Shown: positions 7,899 through 15,998 of the stretch, piece after piece
Layout: each line of letters starts with the position of its first letter
Position numbering within the stretch: position 1 is the stretch's first letter
DNA from: Clavibacter phaseoli
GTDB lineage: Bacteria; Actinomycetota; Actinomycetes; Actinomycetales; Microbacteriaceae
NCBI RefSeq assembly: GCF_021922925.1
Contig: NZ_CP040786.1
Location: 310,001 to 374,000, forward strand
Length of the DNA stretch: 64,000 nucleotides
Reading direction: 5' to 3'
Made by a program: the position numbers and the translations under genes
Notes under the pieces: model-generated
Told to the model about the DNA's origin: nothing
Database searches by the model: none
The model's input: only the letters and a program-made list of their open reading frames with translations

Positions 7899-8333
7899 AT
7901 GAGCATCACCACCACCCTGCACGTCAACTTCCACGGCCAGGCGGCGGAGGCGCTGGCCTTCTACCAGTCGGTGTTCGGCGGCGACCTCGTCACCGTGCCG
8001 TACGGCGAGATCGAGGCCGGCCAGTCGCCGGGGCAGGAGGAGCAGATCGCGTGGGGCGAGGTGCGCTCGCCGGAGGGCTTCCACGTGATGGCGTACGACA
8101 TCCAGGACGCCCTGCCGTACTCGCCCGGCGAGAACCCGTTCTACCTCTCGCTCCGGAGCGAGGACGCGTCGCTGATCGAGCGATTCGGCCGCGCGCTCGC
8201 GGCCTCGCAGGGCGCCACGATCCACGTGCCCTTCGGCCCGGCGTCTTTCTCGCCTCTGTACGGCAAGCTCACCGACCGCTTCGGCGTGACGTGGATCATC
8301 GACGTGATCGTGCCCTGGCAGATGGGCTCGTAG
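7899..8333 (+). CDS. PhnB-like VOC superfamily protein
   Basis: A 144-residue VOC protein with the typical PhnB layout: LHVNFHGQAAEALAFYQSVFGG at the start, then AWGEVRSPEGFHVMAYD, NPFYLSLRSED and the closing YGKLTDRFGVTWIIDV. Members of this branch are often annotated as glyoxalase-like, but most have no proven activity. It is divergent from the WYL regulator, with a perfect inverted repeat between them, so it is the likely target. The ribosome site AGGAGG lies seven bases before ATG 7899. The gene is followed, after 52 bases, by an independent GntR unit. Confidence 0.85.
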   Translation: MSITTTLHVNFHGQAAEALAFYQSVFGGDLVTVPYGEIEAGQSPGQEEQIAWGEVRSPEGFHVMAYDIQDALPYSPGENPFYLSLRSEDASLIERFGRALAASQGATIHVPFGPASFSPLYGKLTDRFGVTWIIDVIVPWQMGS

Positions 8334-8365
8334 CGATGCCCGCGGCCGCTTCCCGCGACGGGCAT

Positions 8366-8386
8366 TGTTCGCATAGAATGCGAACA
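8366..8386. promoter_or_regulatory. Autoregulatory palindrome over a leaderless promoter
   Basis: TGTTCGCAT (8366-8374) and ATGCGAACA (8378-8386) form a perfect 9-bp dyad with a 3-base centre. The -10 hexamer TAGAAT (8374-8379) is inside it, and the right arm ends on the A of the start codon at 8386. A repressor bound here would cover both promoter and start. Confidence 0.75.
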
Positions 8387-8736
8387 TGCTCATCACGGTG
8401 GATCCGGCCGCGCGGGCCTCGCTCGCCGAGCAGGTGGCCACGCAGATCCGCCACGCCATCGCCCGCGGCGAGCTCGCGAGCGGGGAGCGGCTGCCGTCGG
8501 CGCGCGACCTCGCGGCCTCCGTCGACGTGAACATGCACACGGTCCTCCGGGCGTACGCCGCCCTGCAGGACGACGGGCTCATCGAGCTGCGTCGCGGACG
8601 AGGCGCGACGGTGATCCGCTCGGGCAACGCCTCGTTCGACCGCCTGCGGACGCTCGTCGAGGAGCTGCGCGAGCAGGCGGAGACCCTCGGCGTGCCGATG
8701 GACGACCTGTTCACCATGATCAAGGGAGCACGATGA
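8386..8736 (+). CDS. YtrA-type GntR family regulator
   Basis: A 116-residue GntR regulator of the short YtrA type. The winged HTH fills residues 12-75 (LAEQVATQIRHAIARGELASGERLPSARDLAASVDVNMHTVLRAYAALQDDGLIELRRGRG), and a short C-terminal helix (about 80-105) replaces the large effector domain. There is no ribosome site. TAGAAT ends six bases before ATG 8386, so the mRNA is probably leaderless. The dyad over this promoter suggests autorepression. The last codons overlap the start of the membrane protein at 8733 (ATGA), which is the usual YtrA arrangement with a membrane or transporter target. Confidence 0.85.
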   Translation: MLITVDPAARASLAEQVATQIRHAIARGELASGERLPSARDLAASVDVNMHTVLRAYAALQDDGLIELRRGRGATVIRSGNASFDRLRTLVEELREQAETLGVPMDDLFTMIKGAR

Positions 8737-9698
8737 CGACCGCAGCACCCTCGTCCCTGCCGACCGGCGCGCGCGTCGCGGTCGTCGCCCCCGCGGCGGT
8801 CATCGCGATGGCGCTCGGCGTCGCGGCCGTGCTGCTCGCGCCCACGCTCCCCGGCCGGATCGCCGTGCACTTCGCCGCCGACGGGACGCCCGACGGGTGG
8901 GGCTCGCCCTGGGTGATGCTCGCGGTCGCGGTGGGCCTCGCGCTCGTCGCCGTGGCGCTGGCCGTGGCCGCCCTGCGGGCGCGCGACCGGCGCACGGCGG
9001 CCACCGTGCTGCTCGTCGCGAACCTCGTGGCGGGCATCCTCGCGACCGGATGGATCGCGATCGCCGCGTCCGCCGTCGTCGGCGACGGCACCTTCCCCGT
9101 CGGGTGGAGCGTCCTGCTGCTCGGCGTGGGCGCGCTGGCGGCCGCGATCCCCGCGGCCGTCCTGGTGCGCACCGCGGGGCCCCTCCCCGCGCACGACGTG
9201 GCGCCGCTCGAGATGTCCGCCACGGCGCGGGTCGCCTGGCGCGGACGCGCGGGGAGCGCCTGGTTCGCGGGCATCGGCGCGGTGGTCGCGGTGCTCGGGG
9301 TCGTCGCCACGGCCAGCGCGCCCGCGGGGGACGCCGGCGCGGCCGCGCTCGCCGGGATCCCGCTGCTCGTCGCCGGCCTCGCGATGCTGGCGCTCGCGCG
9401 CGTCGTGGTCACGGCCGACCGCCGTGGGTTCCGCGTCGTGTCGGCGTGGACGGGGATCCCGATCATGCGCGTCCCGCTCGCCCGCATCGAGTCGGCCGGC
9501 TGGGAGGACGTGTCCCCGGGGCAGTGGGGCGGCTGGGGCCTCCGCCTCTCCGGCCGCGGCCTCGCCTACGTCACGCGGTCCGGGCCCGGACTCGTCGTCC
9601 GCCTGAGAGGCGGGCGCGCGCGCCTGGTCACCGTGGCGGACGCGGATCGCGGGGCCGCGGTCCTCGAAGGGCTGCTCGCGGGGCGTCGCTCCGCCTGA
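8733..9698 (+). CDS. DUF1648-type membrane protein
   Basis: A 321-residue membrane protein. The N-terminal part has the DUF1648 signature: a first helix, then LPGRIAVHFAADGTPDGWGSPWVM. Three more helices follow by residue 150 (about 62-82, 88-112, 120-142), and a second pair lies at about 178-225. The C-terminal 90 residues are cytosolic and resemble a PH-like domain (ARVVVTADRRGFRVVSAWTGIPIMRVPLARIESAGWEDV, ending in a basic LVVRLRGGRARLVTV stretch). It overlaps the GntR gene by four bases and is surely co-transcribed and autoregulated by it. DUF1648 proteins include SdpI-like immunity proteins, but no toxin gene is nearby, so a role is not assigned. Confidence 0.7.
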   Translation: MTTAAPSSLPTGARVAVVAPAAVIAMALGVAAVLLAPTLPGRIAVHFAADGTPDGWGSPWVMLAVAVGLALVAVALAVAALRARDRRTAATVLLVANLVAGILATGWIAIAASAVVGDGTFPVGWSVLLLGVGALAAAIPAAVLVRTAGPLPAHDVAPLEMSATARVAWRGRAGSAWFAGIGAVVAVLGVVATASAPAGDAGAAALAGIPLLVAGLAMLALARVVVTADRRGFRVVSAWTGIPIMRVPLARIESAGWEDVSPGQWGGWGLRLSGRGLAYVTRSGPGLVVRLRGGRARLVTVADADRGAAVLEGLLAGRRSA

Positions 9699-9716
9699 GC
9701 GGCGCGGGCGGGCGGA

Positions 9717-9983
9717 TCAGCCGCCCGAGAACGGCGGCAGCACGTCCACGGTGCTGCCGGTGGTGAGGGGCGCGTCACGGTCGGTGGTCGCGACGCCCTC
9801 GACGAGGTAGGTGCAGCGGGCGAGGACGGCGGCCGCGTTGGCGGGATCCTCCGAGGCGGCGGCACGGGATCCGAGCGCGTCCATCAGGTCGCCGAGCGTC
9901 GCGGGATCCGGCAGGTCGAGCTCGTCGGTCGTGCGGCCGAGCGCGGCCGCGGCGGCGGCGAACAGCTCCACGGGGACGATCAC
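9717..9983 (-). CDS. moaD: MoaD, molybdopterin synthase small subunit
   Basis: An 88-residue ubiquitin-like MoaD/ThiS protein ending in the required Gly-Gly (PPFSGG), where the thiocarboxylate that supplies sulfur to the dithiolene forms. The fold pattern VPVELFAAAAAAL near the start and TTDRDAPLTTGSTVDVLPP near the end match the family. It starts with GTG one base after moaA stops, so the two are one operon. Its partner MoaE is encoded 32 kb away at 41737. The ThiS alternative is less likely beside moaA. Confidence 0.9.
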   Translation of the reverse strand: MIVPVELFAAAAAALGRTTDELDLPDPATLGDLMDALGSRAAASEDPANAAAVLARCTYLVEGVATTDRDAPLTTGSTVDVLPPFSGG

Positions 9984-9984
9984 C

Positions 9985-11070
9985 TCAGCCCCCGATCGCG
10001 CTCATCGAGCGGGCGGGCTGGATGAAGTCGGCGTCGTCCATGCCGTGGCCCTTCGGCTTCGCCCACATGGCCCCGCGCCAGAGGTCGGCGATCTCGGCGT
10101 CGGAGGCCCCGGAGCGGAGAGGCGTGAGCAGGTCGGTCTCCTCGTGCGAGAACAGGCAGCTGCGCACGCCCCCCGTCGCGGTGAGGCGGGTGCGGCGGCA
10201 GTCGGCGCAGAACGGCTCGGTGACGCTCGCGATGACGCCGACGCGGCCGAGCATCGCGGTGCCGGCCCCGCCCTCCCGGGAGTGCACGCGCCAGAGCTCG
10301 GCGGGGGATCCGTCGCGCGGCTCCTCGTCGGGCACGAGCGTGAAGCGCTCGGAGAGGCGCGCGCGGATCTCAGAGGCCGTGATCATCTCGGCCCGGTCCC
10401 ACGCGTGGTCGGCGTCGAGCGGCATCTGCTCGATGAAGCGCAGCTGGTGGCCGCCCGCGACGGCCCATTCGAGGAGGTCGGCCGCCTGGTCGTCGTTGAC
10501 GCCGCGCACGAGCACCGCGTTGATCTTGATGGGGGTGAGCCCCGCGGCCGCGGCGGCGTCGATGCCGTCGAGCACGCGGTCGAGGAACGGACGGCGCGTG
10601 ATGAGGCGGAACGTCTCGGCGTGCACGGAGTCGAGCGAGACGTTGATCCGGTCGAGCCCCGCGTCCTTGAGGGCCTGCGCGCGCGAGGAGAGGCCGATCG
10701 CGTTGGTGGTGAGCGAGATCTCGGGCCGGTCGGGGATCGCGGCGCAGGCGGCGATGATCTCGATGAGGTCGCGGCGCAGCAGCGGCTCGCCGCCCGTGAA
10801 CCGCACCTGCCGGACCCCGAGGTCACGCGTGCCGATGCGCACCAGGCGCTCGATCTCGGCGAGCTGCAGCGCCTGACGGTCGGGCGTGAAGGGCAGGCCC
10901 TCGGCCGGCATGCAGTAGGTGCAGCGCAGGTTGCAGCGGTCGGTGAGCGAGATGCGGAGGTCGGTCGCGCGGCGGCCGAAGGGGTCGAGGAGCGCCGGGT
11001 CGTCCGGCCGGGCGGGGCCCGGCGCGGCGGCGGGACGCGGCATCGCCGGCATCCCCAGCGAGGTGCTCAT
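9985..11070 (-). CDS. moaA: MoaA, GTP 3',8-cyclase
   Basis: A 361-residue radical-SAM enzyme that converts GTP to 3',8-cyclo-H2GTP, the first step of molybdenum cofactor synthesis. The SAM cluster motif is ISLTDRCNLRCTYCMPAEGL. The FTGGEPLLRRDL motif follows, the C-terminal cluster cysteines are in FCADCRRTRLTATGGVRSCLFS, and the protein ends in the catalytic Gly-Gly (SAIGG). TAGCCT ends exactly six bases before ATG 11070 on this strand, so the mRNA is probably leaderless. It is divergent from the HTH-TOBE regulator at 11164, which is also apparently leaderless. The two promoters sit back to back in 93 bases, which would allow joint molybdate control. Confidence 0.97.
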   Translation of the reverse strand: MSTSLGMPAMPRPAAAPGPARPDDPALLDPFGRRATDLRISLTDRCNLRCTYCMPAEGLPFTPDRQALQLAEIERLVRIGTRDLGVRQVRFTGGEPLLRRDLIEIIAACAAIPDRPEISLTTNAIGLSSRAQALKDAGLDRINVSLDSVHAETFRLITRRPFLDRVLDGIDAAAAAGLTPIKINAVLVRGVNDDQAADLLEWAVAGGHQLRFIEQMPLDADHAWDRAEMITASEIRARLSERFTLVPDEEPRDGSPAELWRVHSREGGAGTAMLGRVGVIASVTEPFCADCRRTRLTATGGVRSCLFSHEETDLLTPLRSGASDAEIADLWRGAMWAKPKGHGMDDADFIQPARSMSAIGG

Positions 11071-11151
11071 GCGTCCAGGCTACGCGCGCGTCGGAGCGGG
11101 GCCGACGCCGCCCGGATCCGCCCGATCCGCCCGCGCCGCGCCTGCGGTGCC

Positions 11152-11157
11152 TAGGAT
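11152..11157 (+). promoter_or_regulatory. -10 hexamer for leaderless HTH-TOBE gene
   Basis: TAGGAT ends six bases before ATG 11164, and no ribosome site is present. On the other strand, TAGCCT (bases 11077-11082) plays the same role for moaA. Confidence 0.6.
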
Positions 11158-11163
11158 CGTCCC

Positions 11164-11679
11164 ATGACGCAGAACAGGGACCGCACGCCTCCGCGCGCCG
11201 CGGATGCCGAGGATCCCCTCGCCGCCGCGGCGGCCTCCGGGCCCTTCCGCTACCGCGTGAGCGAGGCCGCCGCGCTCCTGGGCGTGAGCGACGACACCCT
11301 CCGCCGCTGGGCCGACGCCGGTCGCCTCGACCTCGTGCGCGGCGAGGGCCGGCTGATCCAGGTCGACGGCGCGCAGCTCGCGCACCTCGCGACGGAGCTG
11401 GCGGCGGACGGCACGCTCGCCGCGAGCGGCGGGGCCCGGCGCCCGACCGCCTCGGCGCGGAACCGGATGCCCGGCATCGTCACGCGCGTCGTGCGCGACG
11501 GGGTCATGGCGCAGGTCGAGATCCAGGCGGGGCCGTTCCGGATGGTGTCGCTCATCAGCCGCGAGGCCGCCGACGAGCTCGGGCTCGAGGTGGGCGCGCC
11601 CGCCGCCGCGACCGTCAAGGCCACGAACGTGGGCGTGGAGCTGCTCGCGCCCGAGACGCTGACAGGAGGGCGGGCGTGA
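11164..11679 (+). CDS. HTH-TOBE molybdate-responsive regulator (putative)
   Basis: A 171-residue protein. Residues 28-80 form a MerR/excisionase-type HTH (YRVSEAAALLGVSDDTLRRWADAGRLDLVRGEGR). Residues 95-165 form a TOBE/mop domain (ARNRMPGIVTRVVRDGVMAQVEIQAGPFRMVSLISREAADELGLEVGAPAAATVKATNVGVE), which binds molybdate or tungstate in ModE and Mop proteins. This one-HTH, one-TOBE build differs from classic ModE, which has a LysR-like winged helix and paired TOBE domains. It is the first gene of the modABC operon and overlaps modA by four bases, so it is the likely molybdate sensor for uptake and perhaps for the divergent moaA. DNA binding is inferred. Confidence 0.8.
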   Translation: MTQNRDRTPPRAADAEDPLAAAAASGPFRYRVSEAAALLGVSDDTLRRWADAGRLDLVRGEGRLIQVDGAQLAHLATELAADGTLAASGGARRPTASARNRMPGIVTRVVRDGVMAQVEIQAGPFRMVSLISREAADELGLEVGAPAAATVKATNVGVELLAPETLTGGRA

Positions 11680-12494
11680 TCCGCGCGTCCTCCCGCTCCG
11701 GGTCCCGCGCGCGCCTCGCCGTCGTCGGCGCCCTCGCGGCGGGCCTCCTCGCCGGGTGCTCCGCGGCCGGATCCGCGCCCGCCACCTCCGCACCGGGCGC
11801 CGCGGGACCCGACGACCTCACCGGCACCCTGGTCGTGCAGGCCGCCGCCTCGCTCACCGGCAGCATGGACGACGTCGCCCGCGGCTTCGAGGCCGCGCAC
11901 CCCGGCGTCACGGTCACGGTGTCTTACGGCGGCAGCTCGACGCTCGCGCAGCAGATCGTGCAGGGCGCGCCCGCCGACGTGTTCGCGTCCGCCTCCGACG
12001 CGACGATGGAGACGGTGGTCGACGCGGGGGAGACCGCGGCGGATCCGCGCGTGTTCGCCCGCAACGCCCTCGAGATCGCGGTGCCGCCCGGGAATCCCGG
12101 ACGCGTCACCGGCCTCGGCGACTTCGCCGACGCGGGCCGCACCCTCGCCCTCTGCGCGCCCGAGGTGCCGTGCGGCGCCGCGGCGGCGCAGGCGTTCGCG
12201 ACGGCGGGCGTCACGCCGCAGCCGGACTCGCTCGAGCAGGACGTGCGGGCCGCCCTCACCCGGGTCGAGCTCGGCGAGGTGGATGCCGCGGTCGTCTACG
12301 AGACGGACGTGCGCGCCGCGGGCGACCGGGTCGAGGGCGTGCCGCTGCCGGACGGGGTGAACGTGACGACGGACTGCGTCGTGGCGCCGCTCGCCGGATC
12401 CGCGTCGCCCGCGGCCGCCGCGGCGTTCGCCGACTACGTGGCCGGCGACGAGGCCCGCGCCGTGTTCCGGGGCGCGGGGTTCCGTGCGCCCTGA
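11676..12494 (+). CDS. modA: ModA, molybdate-binding lipoprotein
   Basis: A 272-residue substrate-binding protein of the molybdate ABC importer. The signal peptide ends in a lipobox, LLAGCSA with Cys28, so it is membrane-anchored outside the cell. The mature part begins with LVVQAAASLTGSMDDVARGFEAAHPG, then the anion-contact region SYGGSSTLAQQIVQGAPADVFASAS and RNALEIAVPPGNP, all typical of ModA. The start is GTG 11676, overlapping the regulator's stop. It overlaps modB by 11 bases. Confidence 0.93.
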   Translation: MIRASSRSGSRARLAVVGALAAGLLAGCSAAGSAPATSAPGAAGPDDLTGTLVVQAAASLTGSMDDVARGFEAAHPGVTVTVSYGGSSTLAQQIVQGAPADVFASASDATMETVVDAGETAADPRVFARNALEIAVPPGNPGRVTGLGDFADAGRTLALCAPEVPCGAAAAQAFATAGVTPQPDSLEQDVRAALTRVELGEVDAAVVYETDVRAAGDRVEGVPLPDGVNVTTDCVVAPLAGSASPAAAAAFADYVAGDEARAVFRGAGFRAP

Positions 12495-13347
12495 TCGGCG
12501 CGCCGACCGCAGCCGCGTCCCCGTCCGCGCTCGCGTCCATGCGGGCGACCGCGCCGACCGCGTCCCCGCCCTCCTCTGGATCCCCGCCGGCGTCGCCCTC
12601 GCGTTCCTCGTGCTGCCGCTGGCGGCGCTCGTGGTGCGCGCGCCGTGGGCGACGCTGGGGGAGCGGCTGGCGGATCCGGGCATCGCCCGCGCCCTCGGCC
12701 TCTCCCTCGGCAGCGCGCTCGGCGCGACCGCCCTCAGCCTCGTGCTCGGGGTGCCGCTCGCGTTCGTGCTCTCGCGATCGGCGGGCCGGCCGCCCGTGGT
12801 GCAGCGGATCCTCCGCGCGCTCGTGACCGTGCCGCTCGTGCTACCGCCCGTGATCGGCGGCGTGGCCCTGCTGCTCCTGCTCGGGCGTCGCGGGCTCGTC
12901 GGCGGACCGCTCGAGGCGCTGACGGGGATCACGATCCCCTTCACGACGCCCGCCGTGGTGATCGCCGAGACGTTCGTGGCCATGCCGTTCCTCGTGCTCG
13001 CGGTGGAGGGCGCGCTGCGGGGCGCCGACCGCCGCTTCGAGGACGCCGCCGCGACGCTCGGCGCGAGCCGCTGGACCGTGCTCCGACGCGTGACCCTGCC
13101 GCTCGTCGCGCCGGGGATCGGCGCGGGCGCGGTCCTCTGCTTCGCCCGCGCCCTCGGCGAGTTCGGCGCGACGCTCACCTTCGCGGGCAGCTTCCCGGGC
13201 GTGACGCAGACCGTGCCGCTGTCCGCCTACCTCGCGCTGCAGACGGATCCGGACGCCGCCGTCGTGCTGAGCCTCGTGCTCCTCGCCGTCTCGGTGGTCG
13301 TGCTCGTGAGCCTGCGTGACCGGTGGGCGTCGGGGGTGCACGCGTGA
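12484..13347 (+). CDS. modB: ModB, molybdate ABC transporter permease
   Basis: A 287-residue inner-membrane permease with about six helices. The EAA loop that docks the ATPase is EGALRGADRRFEDAAATLGASRWTVLRRVTLPLVAPGI, a good match to ModB/CysT. GEFGATLTFAGSFPGVTQTVPLSAY near the end is highly typical of ModB. The start is GTG 12484, overlapping modA. The first 25 residues are arginine-rich and unlike other ModB proteins, so a later start is possible; none has a better ribosome site. Confidence 0.93.
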   Translation: MRPDRRADRSRVPVRARVHAGDRADRVPALLWIPAGVALAFLVLPLAALVVRAPWATLGERLADPGIARALGLSLGSALGATALSLVLGVPLAFVLSRSAGRPPVVQRILRALVTVPLVLPPVIGGVALLLLLGRRGLVGGPLEALTGITIPFTTPAVVIAETFVAMPFLVLAVEGALRGADRRFEDAAATLGASRWTVLRRVTLPLVAPGIGAGAVLCFARALGEFGATLTFAGSFPGVTQTVPLSAYLALQTDPDAAVVLSLVLLAVSVVVLVSLRDRWASGVHA

Positions 13348-14465
13348 GCGCGTCGGCGGGCCGCGGGAAGGAGGCCGACGGGCTGGACGCGCGCGTCGTC
13401 GTGGAGCGCGCCGCGTTCCGGCTCGACGTCGCGCTCCGGGTGCCGGCCGGATCCACGACCGCGGTCGTCGGGCCGAACGGCGCCGGCAAGTCCACGCTGC
13501 TCCGCGCGCTCGCCGGGCTCGCGCCGCTCACGGCCGGACGCGTCGCGCTCGACGGCCGCGAGCTGGAGCGCGCGGGCGGCGGGGGCGGCGGGGCTCCGGC
13601 GGGCGGATCCGCGGACCTGCGCGTCCCCGCCGAGGGCCGCGGCATCGGCGTCGTCTTCCAGGACCACCTGCTCTTCCCGCACCTGTCCGCCCTCGCCAAC
13701 GTCGCGTTCGGCCCGCGGGCGCACGGCGTCGCGCGCGCCGTCGCGGAGGAGCGGGCGCGCGCCCTCCTCGACCGGCTCGGGATCGCGCACCTCGCCGACC
13801 GCCGTCCCGCGCGCCTGTCCGGCGGGCAGTCGCAGCGCGTCGCGCTCGCCCGCGCCCTCGTGCTCGAGCCGGCGCTGCTCCTCCTCGACGAGCCGATGGC
13901 GGCGCTCGACGCGGGCACTCGGCTCGACGTGCGCGACCTCCTCGCCGACGAGCTGCGGCGCTTCGGCGGCGCGGCCGTGCTCGTGACGCACGATCCCGTC
14001 GACGCGCTCGCGCTGGCCGACCGGATCCACGTGCTCGAGGACGGGCGCCAGGTGCAGGAGGGCGCGCCCCAGGAGATCGCCGCCCGGCCCGCGACCGCCT
14101 ACGTGGCGCGGCTCGTGGGCATGAACCGGCTGACCGGGCGGGATGCCGAGGGGCGGCCGACCGTGCTGATCGCCGCGCCGGCCGACGTGCGGCTGGCCCG
14201 CGGATCCGGCCGGCCGGAGGCCCGCGACGACGCCCGGGACGTCGTCGTGACCGGCGCGGTGCAGCGGGTGGAGGGCGCGGCCGGCCGCGTGCGCGTCGCG
14301 CTGCGCGTGGTCGCCCCCGATCCGGCCGACGGCGCGCGCGATCCGTCGGCGGGCGTCGTCGACCCGGGCGCCGACGTCACCGCCGAGCTGGACGCCGCGT
14401 CCTTCGCCGCGCTCCGGCCGGTCGCGGGCGAGCTCCTCACCGTGCGGATCCCGCGCGGGCGCTGA
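13344..14465 (+). CDS. modC: ModC, molybdate ABC transporter ATPase
   Basis: A 373-residue ATPase energising molybdate import. Walker A is GPNGAGKST, the Q-loop is VVFQDHLLFPHLSALANVAFG, the signature is LSGGQSQRVALARAL, and Walker B is LLLLDEPMAALD followed by the H-loop VLVTHDPVDA. After residue 250 a TOBE-like regulatory tail follows (VVVTGAVQRVEGAAGRVRVALRVV). A glycine-rich insertion (AGGGGGGAPAGGSADLR) separates Walker A from the Q-loop and is unusual. The start GTG 13344 overlaps modB by four bases. The stop abuts the stop of the convergent gene with no gap. Confidence 0.93.
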   Translation: MSASAGRGKEADGLDARVVVERAAFRLDVALRVPAGSTTAVVGPNGAGKSTLLRALAGLAPLTAGRVALDGRELERAGGGGGGAPAGGSADLRVPAEGRGIGVVFQDHLLFPHLSALANVAFGPRAHGVARAVAEERARALLDRLGIAHLADRRPARLSGGQSQRVALARALVLEPALLLLDEPMAALDAGTRLDVRDLLADELRRFGGAAVLVTHDPVDALALADRIHVLEDGRQVQEGAPQEIAARPATAYVARLVGMNRLTGRDAEGRPTVLIAAPADVRLARGSGRPEARDDARDVVVTGAVQRVEGAAGRVRVALRVVAPDPADGARDPSAGVVDPGADVTAELDAASFAALRPVAGELLTVRIPRGR

Positions 14466-15920
14466 TCAGCCGGCGCCGGGCCCGTCCGCCGGCGCGCGCG
14501 CGGGATCCCGCGCGAGCCGCCGCCGCACGGCCGCCGGCACGAGCCGCGCCCGCCCGTCCGGCCCGAGGCGCACGAGCGACGCGACCACGACGACCACGAG
14601 CGCGGTCACGAGCGCGATCTGCCACGCCCACTCGTCCGGCGCGAAGAGCCGCAGCGCGAGCGCCCCCACGACCGCGAACCACTCGCCCCGGCCGCTCATC
14701 GCGATGAACGGGATGAGGAGCAGCGCGTACCAGGAGTACCGCGGGCTCACGACGAGCAGCGTCACGCCGATCATCACGACCTGGCCGACCCACGGATCCG
14801 CGGGATCCGTCTTCCACCACACCAGCGCCGCCGTGACCGCGACGACGAGCGCCACCGCGACCAGCCCGAGGCGCCCGGGCACGACGAGCTCCATGAGGGG
14901 GAACCGCCCGCCGTCCTCGTAGCCCTCCTCCTGCAGGTAGCCGGGCAGGTAGCCGAGCACCGCGATCCCCGTGCTCACGACGTACGGCACGTAGAGCAGG
15001 GCGAACGTGACGACCGCCGCGACGATCACCTTCCACGGCTGCCGGCGCAGCAGCGCGGGCGCCGCGATCACCGGGATGAGCTTGGTCGCGATGGCGGCTC
15101 CCAGCGCGATGCCGCCGCGCCACCGCATCCCGCCGGCCACGAGCAGCGACGCCGCGAGCGCGAGCAGGGCCCCGAGCGCGTCCACGTGGGAGTTCGTGAC
15201 CACCTCGCTCGCGACGAGCGGGCACCACGCCCAGAGCGCCGCCCACCACACGGGCTTGCCGCGCTTCCGCAGCGCGCGGAGGAGCAGGAGCGTCACGGCC
15301 GTCATCATCAGGACCCCGGCGGCCTGGAACGCCCAGTACTCCGCCGTCACCGGGACGACCGCGCGCACGCCGGCGAAGAACAGCTCGGCCATGGGCGGGT
15401 AGATGGTGGGGACCTGGGGGCGGTTGAGCGCCGTGCACATCGGCTCGTGCGTCCCCTCCTCGCGGACGCCCATGATCCGCCTGCCCTCGCAGGTCGCGGC
15501 CCCGTCGGATCCCACGACCGTCGCCGGGTAGAGCCACTCGGGCCGGAGGTCGCGCAGCTCCGGGTCGGCCGGCGTGTAGCGGTACGGCGACTCGCCCGCG
15601 TTCTGCACGATGCCGTCCCACGCGTAGCGCGCGGAGTCGGTGCTGGTGTTCGGCGGCCCGGCCATGGCGACCGCGCCGAGCCCCACGGATCCGAGGATGA
15701 TGAGCGCAGCGGCGGATCGGGCCGGCAGCTTCCGCACCAGGAGGACCGCCGCTCCGAACACCACCCAGATGACGACCACGAGCCAGAAGAACGGCGCGGC
15801 ACCCTCGCGACGGAAGAACGCCTCGTCGTCGGCCTCGCCGAACAGATCGAACGCGACCACCGACCACCCGGTGAGCGCGGCCAAGACGAGCAGGACGAAG
15901 GCGGTGAGGGCGGTGCGCAC
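14466..15920 (-). CDS. GT87/DUF2029-type polyprenyl-sugar glycosyltransferase
   Basis: A 484-residue integral membrane protein with about 11-12 helices. The first large outside loop carries TSTDSARYAWDGIVQNAGESPYRYTPADPEL, the family's conserved Asp-Arg-Tyr-Trp region, and further on LYPATVVGSDG and IYPPMAELFFA. This is the layout of GT-C mannosyltransferase-like proteins (DUF2029/GT87), which move sugars from polyprenyl phosphate donors on the outer face. The start is GTG 15920, with CATGAT five bases upstream. It is divergent from the membrane molybdoenzyme at 15999, with only 78 bases between them. It may act with the GT2/DUF2064 genes further on; acceptor and sugar are unknown. Confidence 0.75.
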   Translation of the reverse strand: MRTALTAFVLLVLAALTGWSVVAFDLFGEADDEAFFRREGAAPFFWLVVVIWVVFGAAVLLVRKLPARSAAALIILGSVGLGAVAMAGPPNTSTDSARYAWDGIVQNAGESPYRYTPADPELRDLRPEWLYPATVVGSDGAATCEGRRIMGVREEGTHEPMCTALNRPQVPTIYPPMAELFFAGVRAVVPVTAEYWAFQAAGVLMMTAVTLLLLRALRKRGKPVWWAALWAWCPLVASEVVTNSHVDALGALLALAASLLVAGGMRWRGGIALGAAIATKLIPVIAAPALLRRQPWKVIVAAVVTFALLYVPYVVSTGIAVLGYLPGYLQEEGYEDGGRFPLMELVVPGRLGLVAVALVVAVTAALVWWKTDPADPWVGQVVMIGVTLLVVSPRYSWYALLLIPFIAMSGRGEWFAVVGALALRLFAPDEWAWQIALVTALVVVVVASLVRLGPDGRARLVPAAVRRRLARDPARAPADGPGAG

Positions 15921-15998
15921 ACTCCATCATGGCGGCGAGCGCCTCGACGGCCGCCGACCGGCCCCGACCCGCCGTTCCCCGGACGAAGGACGTTCCCC

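Noticed and set aside
6516..9194. A long minus-strand reading frame across four real genes
   Set aside because: Low-complexity Arg/Gly/Ala translation antisense to PhnB-like, GntR and DUF1648 genes, with no motif.
8733..9698. DUF1648 protein as a toxin immunity protein (SdpI-like)
   Set aside because: No small toxin gene or export gene is nearby, and the PH-like tail is not part of SdpI.
15186..15998. An in-frame N-terminal extension of the membrane molybdoenzyme
   Set aside because: It is antisense to the GT87-type gene and has a low-complexity composition; ATG 15999 has a good GAAGGA site.
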